Positions 1-8,340 are shown, counted from the first letter of the stretch. The stretch: 42,838 nt of DNA from Sphingomonas endophytica (GCF_001476895.1 NZ_LDTB01000063.1:1-42838), one strand, 5' to 3'. The notes: generated by a model from the letters alone, not told the origin. A program made the numbers and translations.

Positions 1-2
1 CC

Positions 3-737
3 GAGGCACCGCAGCAGCCCGCCCCCGCGCCGGTCCCCGAACCCGCGCCGCAGCCCGAGCCGAAGCCGGTCGCGAAACCCGCGCCGCCCAAGCCCGCGCC
101 GCCGAAGCCTGCGCCCAAACCCGCGCCTGCGGCCAAGCCGGTCCCGAAGCCGCAGCCGAAACCCAAGCCCGCGTCCCCGGCGGCGGAGAAGGCGCCGGCC
201 AAGCCCGCGCCGACGAAACAGGACAGCGCCGCCGCGTCATCGAGCAAGGCCAAGACCCCGCCCGCCGCGTCGAAGGGCAAGGGCAAGACCGAAACCGCCA
301 AGGGCGACCGCCCGCGCGGCAGCCGGCTGGGCAGCGACTTCCTGAAGGGGCTGACCGCCGAAAAGAGCGATGCCAAGCCCAATGACGCGCCACCCTCTGC
401 CGCGCGTGTCGATGGCAAGGCGCTGGCCGCGATCCAGCAGGCGATCGCGCGACAGATCCAGCCGTGCGCCGACCGGCAGGTCGATCCCGGCCCCGGCGCG
501 AACCAGATCGTGACGACGCTGAACCTGCGACTCAACCGCGACGGCACGCTGTCGGCGACGCCGACCGTGGTGCGACAGAACGGCGTCGACGACGACAATC
601 GTCGCTACGCGCGGCGTGTGGTCGATCTGGGGATTGCGGCGTTCAAGGGCTGTTCGCCGTTGAAACTGCCTGCCGAATACTATTCCACCGCCAACGGGGG
701 GTGGAGCAACATCAACTATAATTGGAAACTGCGGTGA
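3..737 (+). CDS. tolA: TolA-like energy transducer, C-terminal part (5' end outside window)
   Basis: The frame is open from the first bases and ends in TGA at 735-737, giving 244 residues with no start. The first ~75 residues are a low-complexity Pro/Ala/Lys stretch of PAP and PKP repeats, like the periplasm-spanning rod of TolA/TonB proteins. A lysine/serine-rich linker follows. The last ~100 residues form a compact domain with two cysteines (QPCADRQ and FKGCSPL) and a C-terminal WSNINYNWKLR, as in sphingomonad TolA C-terminal domains. TolA links the TolQR proton channel in the inner membrane to TolB and Pal at the outer membrane during constriction. The stop overlaps the tolB start by one base, and tolB-pal follow directly, which supports the call. 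The TolA sequence itself is poorly conserved, so part of the confidence comes from context. Confidence 0.85.
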   Translation, partial: EAPQQPAPAPVPEPAPQPEPKPVAKPAPPKPAPPKPAPKPAPAAKPVPKPQPKPKPASPAAEKAPAKPAPTKQDSAAASSSKAKTPPAASKGKGKTETAKGDRPRGSRLGSDFLKGLTAEKSDAKPNDAPPSAARVDGKALAAIQQAIARQIQPCADRQVDPGPGANQIVTTLNLRLNRDGTLSATPTVVRQNGVDDDNRRYARRVVDLGIAAFKGCSPLKLPAEYYSTANGGWSNINYNWKLR

Positions 738-2116
738 TGCGATACCGGCTGCTCCTTCTCGCCACGCTCGTTGCCACCCCCGCGTTCGCGCAGCAGGCGC
801 CCGCGCCCGCCGCCGCTGCCGATGCGGCCGCCGCGCCGGCCGGGCAGACCCCGCCGCCGCTGGAAGTCGACGTCACCGGCGGCATCTCCGCGCCGATGCC
901 GATCGCGATCCCGCCGATGCCGACGCAGGCGGTGGTGCAAACGCCGGCCGGCTCGACCGATCAGCTCGGGCGGCAATTGTCGGAGATTGTCGCCAACGAC
1001 CTGCGCAGCTCCGGCCTTTTTACCCCGCTTGCCCCCGGCCGGATGCGCGCGATCGCCTTCCCGGAAGTGACCGCGCCGGCGTTCGATTACTGGGGCGGGT
1101 CGGGCGCGCAGGCATTGGTGCAGGGCTATATCCGCGCCAACGGCGATGGCACGCTGACGGTCGGCTGCTACCTGTATGACGTGTCCGCGCAGACGCAATT
1201 GACGCGGCAGGGCTTCGTCGTGCCGCCGTCCGACTGGCGGCGCGCGGGCCACAAATGCGCCGACATGGTCTATACCCGCCTGACCGGCGAGGGCGCCTAT
1301 TTCGACAGCCGCGTCGTCTATGTCAGCGAGACCGGGCCGAAGGCGAACCGTATCAAGCGGCTGGCGATCATGGACCAGGATGGCGCGAACAGCCGCTTCC
1401 TGACCGCCGGTTCGTCGATCGTGCTGACCCCGCGCTTCGCACCGAATCAGCAGTCGATCGTGTACATGAGCTATGTCGGCAAGACCCCGGCGATCTACGT
1501 CTACGATCTCGGCTCGGGGCGGCAGCGGCTGGTGGTGCAGAACGTCGCGACCACCTTCGCGCCGCGCTTCTCGCCCGATGGGCGCTATATCCTGTTTTCG
1601 ATGGCACAGGCCGGTAACACCGATCTTTATCGCGTCCCGGCGGGCGGTGGCGCGCCGCAGCGGCTGACCAACTCGCCCGGCATCGACACCGGTGGCAGCT
1701 ATTCGCCGGACGGATCGAAGATCGTGTTCGAGAGCGACCGCTCGGGCGGGCAGCAGCTCTACGTCATGAACGCCGATGGTTCGAACCAGCACCGGATCAG
1801 CTTCGGCGGTGGCCGCTACGCCACGCCGGTCTGGAGCCCGCGCGGCGATCTGATCGCCTTCACCAGGATCCAGGGGGCGTTCCGCATCGGGATCATGAGT
1901 CCCAGCGGGCAGGGCGAGAAGCTGCTGACCAACAGCTGGCAGGACGAAGGCCCGTCGTGGAGCCCGAACGGCCGCGTCCTGATGTTCTTCCGCCAGGGAC
2001 GCGGCAATGCCGGCAAGGCCGACCTTTGGTCGGTCGACCTGACCGGCGTGAACGAGCGTCGCGTACCCACCCCGCTCGACGGATCGGACCCCGCCTGGGG
2101 ACCGTTACGTCCGTAA
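737..2116 (+). CDS. tolB: Tol-Pal system periplasmic protein TolB
   Basis: TolB is the periplasmic beta-propeller partner of Pal and TolA and is needed for outer-membrane integrity and cell constriction. The ATG at 737 gives 459 residues with a clear Sec signal peptide (MRYRLLLLATLVATPAFAQ). An in-frame TTG at 722 would only add five residues in front of it. After an N-terminal alpha/beta domain (to about residue 190) come propeller blades marked by repeated FSPDGRYILF, YSPDGSKIVFESDRSG and WSPNGRVLMFF motifs, ending in WGPLRP. The length is usual for the family. The start overlaps the tolA stop as TGATG, which suggests translational coupling. pal follows after 34 bases. Confidence 0.97.
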   Translation: MRYRLLLLATLVATPAFAQQAPAPAAAADAAAAPAGQTPPPLEVDVTGGISAPMPIAIPPMPTQAVVQTPAGSTDQLGRQLSEIVANDLRSSGLFTPLAPGRMRAIAFPEVTAPAFDYWGGSGAQALVQGYIRANGDGTLTVGCYLYDVSAQTQLTRQGFVVPPSDWRRAGHKCADMVYTRLTGEGAYFDSRVVYVSETGPKANRIKRLAIMDQDGANSRFLTAGSSIVLTPRFAPNQQSIVYMSYVGKTPAIYVYDLGSGRQRLVVQNVATTFAPRFSPDGRYILFSMAQAGNTDLYRVPAGGGAPQRLTNSPGIDTGGSYSPDGSKIVFESDRSGGQQLYVMNADGSNQHRISFGGGRYATPVWSPRGDLIAFTRIQGAFRIGIMSPSGQGEKLLTNSWQDEGPSWSPNGRVLMFFRQGRGNAGKADLWSVDLTGVNERRVPTPLDGSDPAWGPLRP

Positions 2117-2150
2117 CCCGATCATCGATCGACCATAGAGGAGACACCCG

Positions 2151-2669
2151 ATGGCCCGTCTGACCACCACCCTACTGATGGCGACCGCGCTGGTCGCGAC
2201 CGCCGCCTGTTCCAAGAAGCGCCCCGAGGTGCTGCCCCCCGCGCCGGGTGCCGCGCCGACCACGCCGGCCCAGACCGGTCCGGTCGATCCGAACGGCGGC
2301 GTGACGCCGGGGTCGGCCGCTGACTTCAAGCGTTCGACGCAGGGCGACACCGTGTTGTTCGGGCTGGACATGTACGACATCGACTCGACCGCACGTGCGA
2401 TCCTGGATTCGCAGGCCGACTGGCTCCAGCGGTACAACAACGTCAACATCACGGTCGAAGGCCATGCCGACGAGCGCGGGACGCGTGAGTATAACCTCGC
2501 GCTGGGCGACCGCCGTGCCAATGCCGCGAAGAACTATCTGGTTGCGCGCGGTATCGCGCCGTCGCGGATCACCACGATCAGCTATGGGAAGGAACGCCCG
2601 GTCGCGCTGGGTTCCGACGAGGCGAGCTGGGCGCAGAACCGCCGCGCGGTGACGGTCGTCGTCAACTGA
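2151..2669 (+). CDS. pal: Peptidoglycan-associated lipoprotein Pal
   Basis: Pal is an outer-membrane lipoprotein that binds peptidoglycan non-covalently and interacts with TolB and TolA. The 172-residue product has a lipoprotein signal peptide with the cleavage cysteine at residue 20 (ATAAC). A proline-rich linker and an OmpA-like domain follow from about residue 60. The peptidoglycan-binding motif GHADERGTREYNLALGDRRA is intact, and the end is QNRRAVTVVV. A purine-rich ribosome site (AGAGGAGA) lies just before the ATG. It is the last gene of the tol-pal operon, and a GC hairpin follows the stop. Confidence 0.97.
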   Translation: MARLTTTLLMATALVATAACSKKRPEVLPPAPGAAPTTPAQTGPVDPNGGVTPGSAADFKRSTQGDTVLFGLDMYDIDSTARAILDSQADWLQRYNNVNITVEGHADERGTREYNLALGDRRANAAKNYLVARGIAPSRITTISYGKERPVALGSDEASWAQNRRAVTVVVN

Positions 2670-2676
2670 TGCGGTG

Positions 2677-2702
2677 ACGGGCCGAGGCACAGCCGCCGGC
2701 CC
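2677..2702. terminator. GC-rich hairpin between convergent pal and MpaB genes
   Basis: CGGGCCG (2677-2683) pairs perfectly with CGGCCCG (2696-2702) across a 12-base loop, inside the 39-base gap between two converging genes. There is no T-tract, so this is a terminator by position and structure only. Confidence 0.4.
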
Positions 2703-2708
2703 GGTCGC

Positions 2709-3539
2709 CTAGGCGCCGCGCAGCGCCCAGCGCAGCACGCGGCTCATGCCCGCCGCCCCGGCGCGGATCGCCGGACGCGCGATCGGTGCCGGGGTGCGGC
2801 CGTGCAGCGCCGCCGCCCAGTCGGGCAGCAGGTCCAGCGCCGCCGCGCCCGCCATCGCCAGCCCCGCCGCCTCGGCGCGGTCGTCGCCGGGGGCGAGCAG
2901 CGCGTCGGCGACCTCGCGCGTGCGATGGTCGCAGCGCAGATCGGGGCGCACACCACGATAGTAAGCCGCGATGTCGGCGCGCGAGCGCGGAACGTCGCGC
3001 GCGCCCAGTCGCTCGGCAACGATCGCGACCTCGGCGATATAGCGGTCCTGATCGTCGCCGCTCATCCCCGCATCGCGATAGCGCAGATAGCCGCGCAGGA
3101 AGCTGTCGGTTTCCGCAACATGCACCCAGGTTAGCAGCGCCGGATCATTGGCGTTATAGTGGGTGCCATCGGGCAGCGTGCCGTGCACGCGATCGTGGAT
3201 CATGCGGACGTGCGCGATCGCGCGCTCGGCGGCGTCGGTCGGGCCGTAGGTGGTGACGGCGATGAACTGCGCGGTCCGCCGCAGCCGCGACAGCCGATCC
3301 TGCCGCCAGTTGCTGTGATCCCACACCCCCGCCAGCGCGCCGGGATGCAGCATCTGGAGCAGCAGCGCGGAGATGCCGCCGATCATCATCGCGGAAAAAT
3401 CGCCATGGACGCGCCAGGCGGGCGTCGTCGGGCCGAACAGCCCATTGTCGCCGGGCGGACGCGCGAGATCCAGTTCGCCGCTGCCCACCAGCCCGCGCAA
3501 TCGCCGCGCGAGCGTGGCCCGGGCGCGATCCACCGACAT
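2709..3539 (-). CDS. MpaB/DUF2236-family oxygenase-like protein
   Basis: The 276-residue product matches the MpaB'/Lcp/DUF2236 family, heme proteins named after the mycophenolic-acid oxygenase MpaB and the latex-clearing protein. Visible family marks are the early FGPTTPAWRVHGDFSAMM segment with a candidate heme-ligand histidine, LLLQMLHPGALAGVWDHS, the FIAVTTYG helix and the WVHVAETDSFL motif. No signal peptide or membrane segment is apparent. It lies 32 bases downstream of the MucR-type gene on the same strand and may be co-transcribed with it. Bacterial members are widespread but their substrates are mostly unknown. I see nothing here that identifies one. Confidence 0.85.
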   Translation of the reverse strand: MSVDRARATLARRLRGLVGSGELDLARPPGDNGLFGPTTPAWRVHGDFSAMMIGGISALLLQMLHPGALAGVWDHSNWRQDRLSRLRRTAQFIAVTTYGPTDAAERAIAHVRMIHDRVHGTLPDGTHYNANDPALLTWVHVAETDSFLRGYLRYRDAGMSGDDQDRYIAEVAIVAERLGARDVPRSRADIAAYYRGVRPDLRCDHRTREVADALLAPGDDRAEAAGLAMAGAAALDLLPDWAAALHGRTPAPIARPAIRAGAAGMSRVLRWALRGA

Positions 3540-3571
3540 GATCGGCGGCGCGCGTCCGGGCCGGTCGGGGC

Positions 3572-4078
3572 TCAGCCCTCGGTCGCCGCCGACTTGCGAC
3601 GGCCACGGCCCGAAGCCGGTGCCTCGGCGGCGGCGGGTGCCTCGCCGCGGCGCGCGCCGGGCTTGCGACCCAGGCCGATCTTCTTCGCCATGTCGCGACG
3701 TGCTTCCGAATAGCTTTCGGCGACCATCGGATAGTCCGGCTTCAGACCATAACGCTGGCGATACTCGTCCGGGGTCAGACCATGGCCGGCCAGATGGCGG
3801 CGCAGCGTCTTGTACGGCTTGCCGTCGATCAGCGAAATCAGATGATCCTTCGATGCCAGCGACTTTCGCACCGATACCGCCGGAATATATTCGGCGCTGG
3901 GCTCTTCCTGGGTTGCCGGGGCAGTCGTCGACGACAGATTGGTTACCGCATCGTGCATCGTGCGCAGAAATGCCGGGACGTCCTCACCCGACGCACGGGT
4001 GTTGGGATTTGCCAGCCATGCGATCGTCAGCTCGGTCGCAAGCTCAACCGCATTGGCAGTGATCGTATCATCGGACAT
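3572..4078 (-). CDS. MucR/Ros-family transcriptional regulator lacking the zinc cysteines
   Basis: MucR/Ros proteins are alphaproteobacterial DNA-binding regulators with a C2H2-like zinc finger, and they control exopolysaccharide, motility and virulence genes. This 168-residue protein has the family core LIDGKPYKTLRRHLAGHGLT followed by PDEYRQRYGL and a basic Lys/Arg/Ala-rich tail. The two zinc cysteines of Ros are replaced by Ser82 and Asp85, while His95 and His99 remain. Zinc-independent members of this family are known in Mesorhizobium, so this is probably functional. The ATG has a good upstream site (AAGGGAG). The 225-base gap in front is AT-rich compared with the rest of the window, as expected for a promoter and possible autoregulation. 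Confidence 0.92.
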   Translation of the reverse strand: MSDDTITANAVELATELTIAWLANPNTRASGEDVPAFLRTMHDAVTNLSSTTAPATQEEPSAEYIPAVSVRKSLASKDHLISLIDGKPYKTLRRHLAGHGLTPDEYRQRYGLKPDYPMVAESYSEARRDMAKKIGLGRKPGARRGEAPAAAEAPASGRGRRKSAATEG

Positions 4079-4164
4079 CGCGAACTCCCTTATTTAATTG
4101 GTGTGCCGTAGACAGCGATGCAACGCAGGTCAACGCACCTCGCATCATGAAGTTGATGTGCGTC

Positions 4165-4182
4165 TATTTACCTTCGTAAATA
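4165..4182. promoter_or_regulatory. Perfect AT-rich palindrome in the mucR/amidohydrolase divergent gap
   Basis: TATTTAC (4165-4171) and GTAAATA (4176-4182) form a perfect 7-base inverted repeat around CTTC, between the MucR-type gene and the divergent amidohydrolase gene. MucR/Ros proteins are known to prefer AT-rich sites with T-A steps, so autoregulation is a fair guess. The element could also be a hairpin. Confidence 0.35.
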
Positions 4183-4236
4183 TCGCGCAACCGGCCGAAA
4201 TATCCGCGTCGATCAATAAAAGCGCTCGGCACTCGC

Positions 4237-4266
4237 TTGACCCTGATGGAAGGCGGCGTCCATGAT
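4237..4266 (+). promoter_or_regulatory. Possible sigma70-type promoter for the amidohydrolase pair
   Basis: TTGACC at 4237-4242 and CATGAT at 4261-4266, 18 bases apart, resemble -35 and -10 boxes. Transcription would begin near 4273, just before the ribosome site AAGGGG (about 4291-4296). This also argues against the in-frame ATG at 4262 as the protein start. Confidence 0.4.
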
Positions 4267-4303
4267 CCGTGTAGCAACGGGTGAGAAAAAAAGGGGCATC
4301 GAC

Positions 4304-5722
4304 ATGAATTCGGGTCGCGCCATACGTGCGCTGCTGTCCGCGGCGATAGTCGCCGTGCCGCTGGCCGGTTGCGCCGCCGATGGCAAGAAGCCGGCAACCG
4401 CCGAGAAGAAGGCGCCGCCGGTCCGTTATGCGCGCGATCCCTATCCCTCGACCTATCGCGCCTATCCGGGAGCGCCGACGCTGGTGCGCAACGCCACCGT
4501 CTTCGACGGCGAAGGCCGACGCATCGATGGCGGTGCGGTGCTGTTCGCGGACGGCAAGGTGGTCGCGGTCGGCCAGACACTCGACGCGCCGGCCGGTGCG
4601 ACGGTGATCGACGGGCAAGGCAAGTTCGTTACCCCCGGCATCGTCGATATCCACAGCCATCTCGGCGATTATCCCAGCCCCGGTGTCCAGGCGCATTCGG
4701 ACGGGAACGAGGCGACCGCGCCGATTACCGCCGATGTCTGGGCCGAACACAGCGTCTGGCCACAGGACCCGGGCTTCGGGCGCGCGCTGGCCAACGGCGG
4801 CGTGACGACGTTGCAGATCCTGCCGGGCTCGGCGAACCTGATGGGCGGGCGCAGCGTCGTCCTGAAGAACGTCTACGCCCGCACGATGCAGGCGATGAAG
4901 TTTCCGGGCGCGCCGTACGGGCTGAAGATGGCCTGCGGTGAGAATCCGAAGCGCGTTTATGGCTCGAAGAACCGCGAACCCTCGACCCGGATGGGCAATG
5001 TCGCGGTCGATCGCCAGACCTGGGCGAAGGCGGTCGCGTACAAGCGCAAATGGGACAAGTACGAGAAGGAAGGCGGCGATCCGCCCGAGCGCGACATCGG
5101 GATGGACACGCTGCGCGGCGTCCTGTCGGGCGAAATCCTGGTCCAGAATCATTGCTATCGCGCCGACGAGATGGCGATCGTCCTCGATATGGCCAAAGAG
5201 TTCGGCTACAAGGTGACGGCGTTCCATCATGCGGTGGAGGCGTACAAGATCGCCGATCTTCTGAAGGCCAGCGGCACCTGTGCGGCGGTATGGGCCGACT
5301 GGTATGGCTTCAAGATGGAAAGCTATGACGGGATCGGCGAGAATCTCGCGATCCTCGATCGGTCGGGCGCGTGCGCGATGATCCATTCGGACGACGAAAA
5401 CGGCATCCAGCGGCTCAACCAGGAAGTGGCCAAGGTTCTGTCATCGGCGCGCCACGCCGGTATCCAGATCAGCGACGCGGCGGCATGGAAATGGCTGTCG
5501 CTCGGGCCGGCGACCGCGCTCGGCATCGATGCGCAGACCGGCAGCCTGAAACCCGGCAAGATGGCCGATGTCGTGCTGTGGAACGGCAATCCGTTCAGCG
5601 TCTATACCCGGCCGGAGAAGGTGTGGGTCGACGGTGCGTTGCTATACGATGCCAATGATCCGAAACGCCGCCCGGTCAGCGACTTCGAACTCGGCCAGCC
5701 CGGATCGGGAGATGTGAAGTGA
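4304..5722 (+). CDS. Metal-dependent amidohydrolase, lipoprotein
   Basis: This is a 472-residue member of the imidazolonepropionase-like amidohydrolases, which hydrolyse amide or similar bonds in a metal-binding TIM barrel. From the ATG at 4304 there is a lipoprotein signal with lipobox LAGC (Cys23), so it is probably membrane-anchored in the periplasm. An upstream ATG at 4262 would bury this signal. The metal motif HxH is present as VDIHSHLGDY (His117, His119), and a later HSDDE supplies a plausible catalytic aspartate. The beta-sandwich elements at both ends (VRNATVFDGEG; GSLKPGKMADVVLWNGNPF) are intact. The stop overlaps the next gene by four bases (GTGA). The substrate is unknown. Confidence 0.92.
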   Translation: MNSGRAIRALLSAAIVAVPLAGCAADGKKPATAEKKAPPVRYARDPYPSTYRAYPGAPTLVRNATVFDGEGRRIDGGAVLFADGKVVAVGQTLDAPAGATVIDGQGKFVTPGIVDIHSHLGDYPSPGVQAHSDGNEATAPITADVWAEHSVWPQDPGFGRALANGGVTTLQILPGSANLMGGRSVVLKNVYARTMQAMKFPGAPYGLKMACGENPKRVYGSKNREPSTRMGNVAVDRQTWAKAVAYKRKWDKYEKEGGDPPERDIGMDTLRGVLSGEILVQNHCYRADEMAIVLDMAKEFGYKVTAFHHAVEAYKIADLLKASGTCAAVWADWYGFKMESYDGIGENLAILDRSGACAMIHSDDENGIQRLNQEVAKVLSSARHAGIQISDAAAWKWLSLGPATALGIDAQTGSLKPGKMADVVLWNGNPFSVYTRPEKVWVDGALLYDANDPKRRPVSDFELGQPGSGDVK

Positions 5723-7014
5723 CGCGCGCGCTGTTCCTTCTCGCCACGATGCTGGCGACGCCCGCTGCGGCGCAAACCGTCGCCATCACCGGTGGCACGG
5801 TCGCGATCGGCGACGGCTCCGCGCCGATCGAGGGCGGCACTGTGGTGATCGCGAACGGGCGGATCGTCGCTGCCGGGCGCGGGGTCGCGGTGCCGGCCGG
5901 TGCGCAGATCGTCGACGCGACGGGCAAATGGGTGTCGCCGGGCGTGGTCTCGGCGATCACCGACCTGTCGCTGGTCGATGCCGATGGCGTGCAGGAAAGC
6001 AACGACGCGGGCGCGCGCAATTCGCCGTTCAAGGCGGGAATCGACGTGTCGCTGGGCGTCAATCCGGCGGCGGTCAAGGTCGCGAACGAGCGGCTGGGCG
6101 GCGTCACGCGCGCGCTGGTCGCGCCGAATGCCGGCGGATCGATCTTCGCCGGTCAGGGCGCGGTGATCGATCTGGGGGCGGATCCCGATGCGGTGACGCG
6201 CCCGCGCGCCTTCCAATATGTCGAACTGGGCGAGGAGGGCGGGAAGCTCGCTGGCGGCAGCCGTCCGGCGGCCCATGCGTTGCTGCGCGACGCCTTCGCG
6301 CAGGCGCAGGATTACCGTCGTAACCCGGCGGCGTTCGACGGCCGGTCGCGCGATGCGCTGGTGCTGCGCGCCGATGCCGATGCGCTGCTGCGCGTGATCG
6401 ACGGGCAGGTGCCGCTGCTGGTGCATGTCGAGCGCGCGGCGGACATCCGCAACGTGCTGGCGCTGACCCGCGACTATCCGAAGCTGAAGCTGGTGCTGGT
6501 CGGTGCGACCGAGGGCTGGCTGGTCGCCAAGGAAATCGCCACGGCGCGCGTGCCGGTGATCGCGGCGGCGCTGGCCGATCTGCCCGCCAATTTCGAGAAT
6601 CTCGCGGCGACCGAATCGAACGTCGGGCGGATGCGCGCGGCGGGCGTGCCGGTGGCGCTCGCCTCCACGGGCGCGTCGGGCGGCGACCACGTGCTGCGCC
6701 AGTTCGCGGGCAATCTGGTCGCGATCGCGCGCATTCCCGGCGCGACCGGACTGGACTGGGGGCAGGCGCTGGCGTCGATCACCAGCGCGCCGGCCGAGGC
6801 GATCGGGATGGGCGGCGAGATCGGCAGCCTGCGCACCGGGCGTCGCGCCGATGTCGTGCTTTGGGACGGCGATCCGCTGGAGCTGTCGTCGGTACCGGTC
6901 GCGACCTGGATCGACGGCCAGCCGCAGCCGATGCGGTCGCGGCAGAGTGAGTTGCGCGACCGCTATCTGACGTCGACCGAGGGGGCGCTGCCCAAGGCCT
7001 ACGAGCGGCGGTAG
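5719..7014 (+). CDS. Amidohydrolase-family protein without the HxH metal motif
   Basis: The 431-residue product begins at GTG with a Sec signal peptide ending near PAAAQ, so it is periplasmic. It has the amidohydrolase composite domain at both ends (VAITGGTVAIGDGSAPIEGG; GSLRTGRRADVVLWDGDPL) and a central barrel. Where the HxH motif should lie the sequence reads VSPGVVSAITDLSLVDADG, with no histidines. The later HSDDE-type segment is also altered (ALASTGASGGD). It is therefore either a metal-free relative or a non-catalytic partner of the upstream amidohydrolase, with which it overlaps by four bases and is surely co-expressed. No frameshift is visible, and codon use is normal. Confidence 0.88.
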   Translation: MTRALFLLATMLATPAAAQTVAITGGTVAIGDGSAPIEGGTVVIANGRIVAAGRGVAVPAGAQIVDATGKWVSPGVVSAITDLSLVDADGVQESNDAGARNSPFKAGIDVSLGVNPAAVKVANERLGGVTRALVAPNAGGSIFAGQGAVIDLGADPDAVTRPRAFQYVELGEEGGKLAGGSRPAAHALLRDAFAQAQDYRRNPAAFDGRSRDALVLRADADALLRVIDGQVPLLVHVERAADIRNVLALTRDYPKLKLVLVGATEGWLVAKEIATARVPVIAAALADLPANFENLAATESNVGRMRAAGVPVALASTGASGGDHVLRQFAGNLVAIARIPGATGLDWGQALASITSAPAEAIGMGGEIGSLRTGRRADVVLWDGDPLELSSVPVATWIDGQPQPMRSRQSELRDRYLTSTEGALPKAYERR

Positions 7015-7021
7015 ATCGCCG

Positions 7022-7057
7022 CCACCGTCGTTCCCGCCCGCGCGGGAATGACGGTGG
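7022..7057. terminator. Long hairpin (REP-like) between convergent genes
   Basis: A 16-base stem (7022-7037 with 7042-7057, one G-T pair, four-base loop CCGC) fills the gap between the converging amidohydrolase and quinone oxidoreductase genes. Its core TTCCCGC/GCGGGAA with flanking GTC/GAC matches the repeats at 35783-35876, so it is both a likely two-way terminator and a REP-family copy. Confidence 0.65.
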
Positions 7058-7066
7058 GCGCGCGTC

Positions 7067-8068
7067 TTACCCCATCGTCAGCACGATCTTGCCCACGTGC
7101 GCGCCCTCTTCCATCCGGCGGTGCGCGTCGGCGGCCTGGGCCAGCGGGAAGGTGCGGTCCATTACCGGCTTCAGCTTGCCCGCGGCCGCGAAGGGCCAGA
7201 CGGTGCGCGCGATCTCCTCGGTCACGAGCGCCTTGAACGCGGCATCCCGACCGCGTAGCGTCGATCCCGTCAGCGTCAGCCGGCGGCGCATGATGTCGAA
7301 CAGCGGCACCGTCGCCGAGGCGCCACGCTGCACCGCGATCGACACATGCCGCCCGTCTTCGCTCAGGCATTGCAGGTTGCGCGGGACGTAATCGCCACCG
7401 ACCATGTCGAGCACCGCCGCACAGCCGCGCCCGCCGGTGATCTCCTTCACCCGCGCGACGAAATCCTCGCTCTTGTAGTTGATCGCATGATCCGCGCCGA
7501 TCGCCAGCGCCGCCGCGCGCTTTTCGTCCGAGCCGACCGTGACGATCGTCTCCAGCCCGAACAGATTGCCGAGCGTGATCGCCATCGTCCCGATCCCGCT
7601 GGTCCCGCCATGGACCAGCACGGTATCGCCCTCAACCGCGAACGCGCGCTCGAACAGGTTCGTCCACACCGTGAACAGCGTTTCGGGCAGCGCGGCGGCT
7701 TCCACGTCCGACAGCGCGTCGGGCACCGGAAGGCATTGCGCGGCGGGCGCGACCGCATATTCGGCATAGCCGCCGCCGGCGATCAGCGCGCAGACGCGGG
7801 TGCCGAGCAGGTCCGGATCGACGTCGTCGCCCAGCGCGACCACCTCGCCCGCGATCTCCAGCCCCGGAATCGACGGCGCACCCGGCGGCGGCGGGTAGTT
7901 TCCCTGTCGTTGCAGCACGTCGGGCCGGTTGACCCCCGCCGCCGCGACTCGCACCAGCACCTCGCCCGCGCGCGGCGGCGGGACCGGGCGCTCCACCGGC
8001 ACCAATACGTCGGGCCCGCCGGCCTGAGCGGGGTCGATCGCCTGCATCGTATCGGGCACGTCGGTCAT
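7067..8068 (-). CDS. NAD(P)H-quinone oxidoreductase (zinc-free MDR family, PIG3-like)
   Basis: The 333-residue product belongs to the quinone-oxidoreductase branch of the medium-chain dehydrogenases, soluble enzymes that reduce quinones with NADPH. It has the GroES-like N-terminal domain with AAAGVNRPDVLQRQG (about residues 42-56), the nucleotide-binding motif HGGTSGIGTMAI (from residue 153) and the C-terminal GAHVGKIVLTMG typical of the PIG3/TIGR02824 group. The structural- and catalytic-zinc cysteines of alcohol dehydrogenases are absent, as expected. The gene is monocistronic in appearance. The physiological quinone cannot be read from the sequence. Confidence 0.92.
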   Translation of the reverse strand: MTDVPDTMQAIDPAQAGGPDVLVPVERPVPPPRAGEVLVRVAAAGVNRPDVLQRQGNYPPPPGAPSIPGLEIAGEVVALGDDVDPDLLGTRVCALIAGGGYAEYAVAPAAQCLPVPDALSDVEAAALPETLFTVWTNLFERAFAVEGDTVLVHGGTSGIGTMAITLGNLFGLETIVTVGSDEKRAAALAIGADHAINYKSEDFVARVKEITGGRGCAAVLDMVGGDYVPRNLQCLSEDGRHVSIAVQRGASATVPLFDIMRRRLTLTGSTLRGRDAAFKALVTEEIARTVWPFAAAGKLKPVMDRTFPLAQAADAHRRMEEGAHVGKIVLTMG

Positions 8069-8142
8069 GTCGGTCGCAAAGCCCCTGTTCTGCTTGCGCC
8101 GGCCTTATTGACTTCACCCGGCTGGGCGTCAACGATGCGGGC

Positions 8143-8340
8143 GTGGACCTGGACGACATCCTTGGGGCGCGCCCCGACGATCCGCTGGCCGCGCTGCTGC
8201 GCGAGGATCTCGATCGCCTGTCCGTCTCCGAACTGGAGGTGCGCGTCGTCGCGCTGGAGGGCGAGATTGCGCGCACCCGGCGCAAGATCGACGGCGCCGT
8301 TAACCATCGTGCAAGCGCCGACGCGCTATTCAAGCGGTGA
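8143..8340 (+). CDS. DUF1192 small protein
   Basis: The 65-residue product starts at GTG (MDLDDILGARPDD) and has the conserved DUF1192 layout: an acidic MDLDD start, a central helix LSVSELEVRVVALEGEIARTR that looks like a coiled coil, and a C-terminal ASADALFKR. Family members are short, cytoplasmic and found mainly in alphaproteobacteria, with no known function. It begins 74 bases from the divergent quinone reductase gene and lies 130 bases before clpA. Confidence 0.85.
   Translation: MDLDDILGARPDDPLAALLREDLDRLSVSELEVRVVALEGEIARTRRKIDGAVNHRASADALFKR

Noticed and set aside
1..240. Pro/Ala/Lys repeats at the window start as a tandem DNA repeat
   Set aside because: The repetition follows codons of a TolA-type rod. 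It is protein low complexity, not a separate DNA element.
722..736. TTG at 722 as the start of TolB
   Set aside because: The ATG at 737 gives a clean signal peptide and overlaps the tolA stop. The extra five residues only precede the signal peptide.
4262..4303. ATG at 4262 as start of the lipoprotein amidohydrolase
   Set aside because: It lies inside a promoter-like -10 box and would displace the lipoprotein signal. The ATG at 4304 has the ribosome site.
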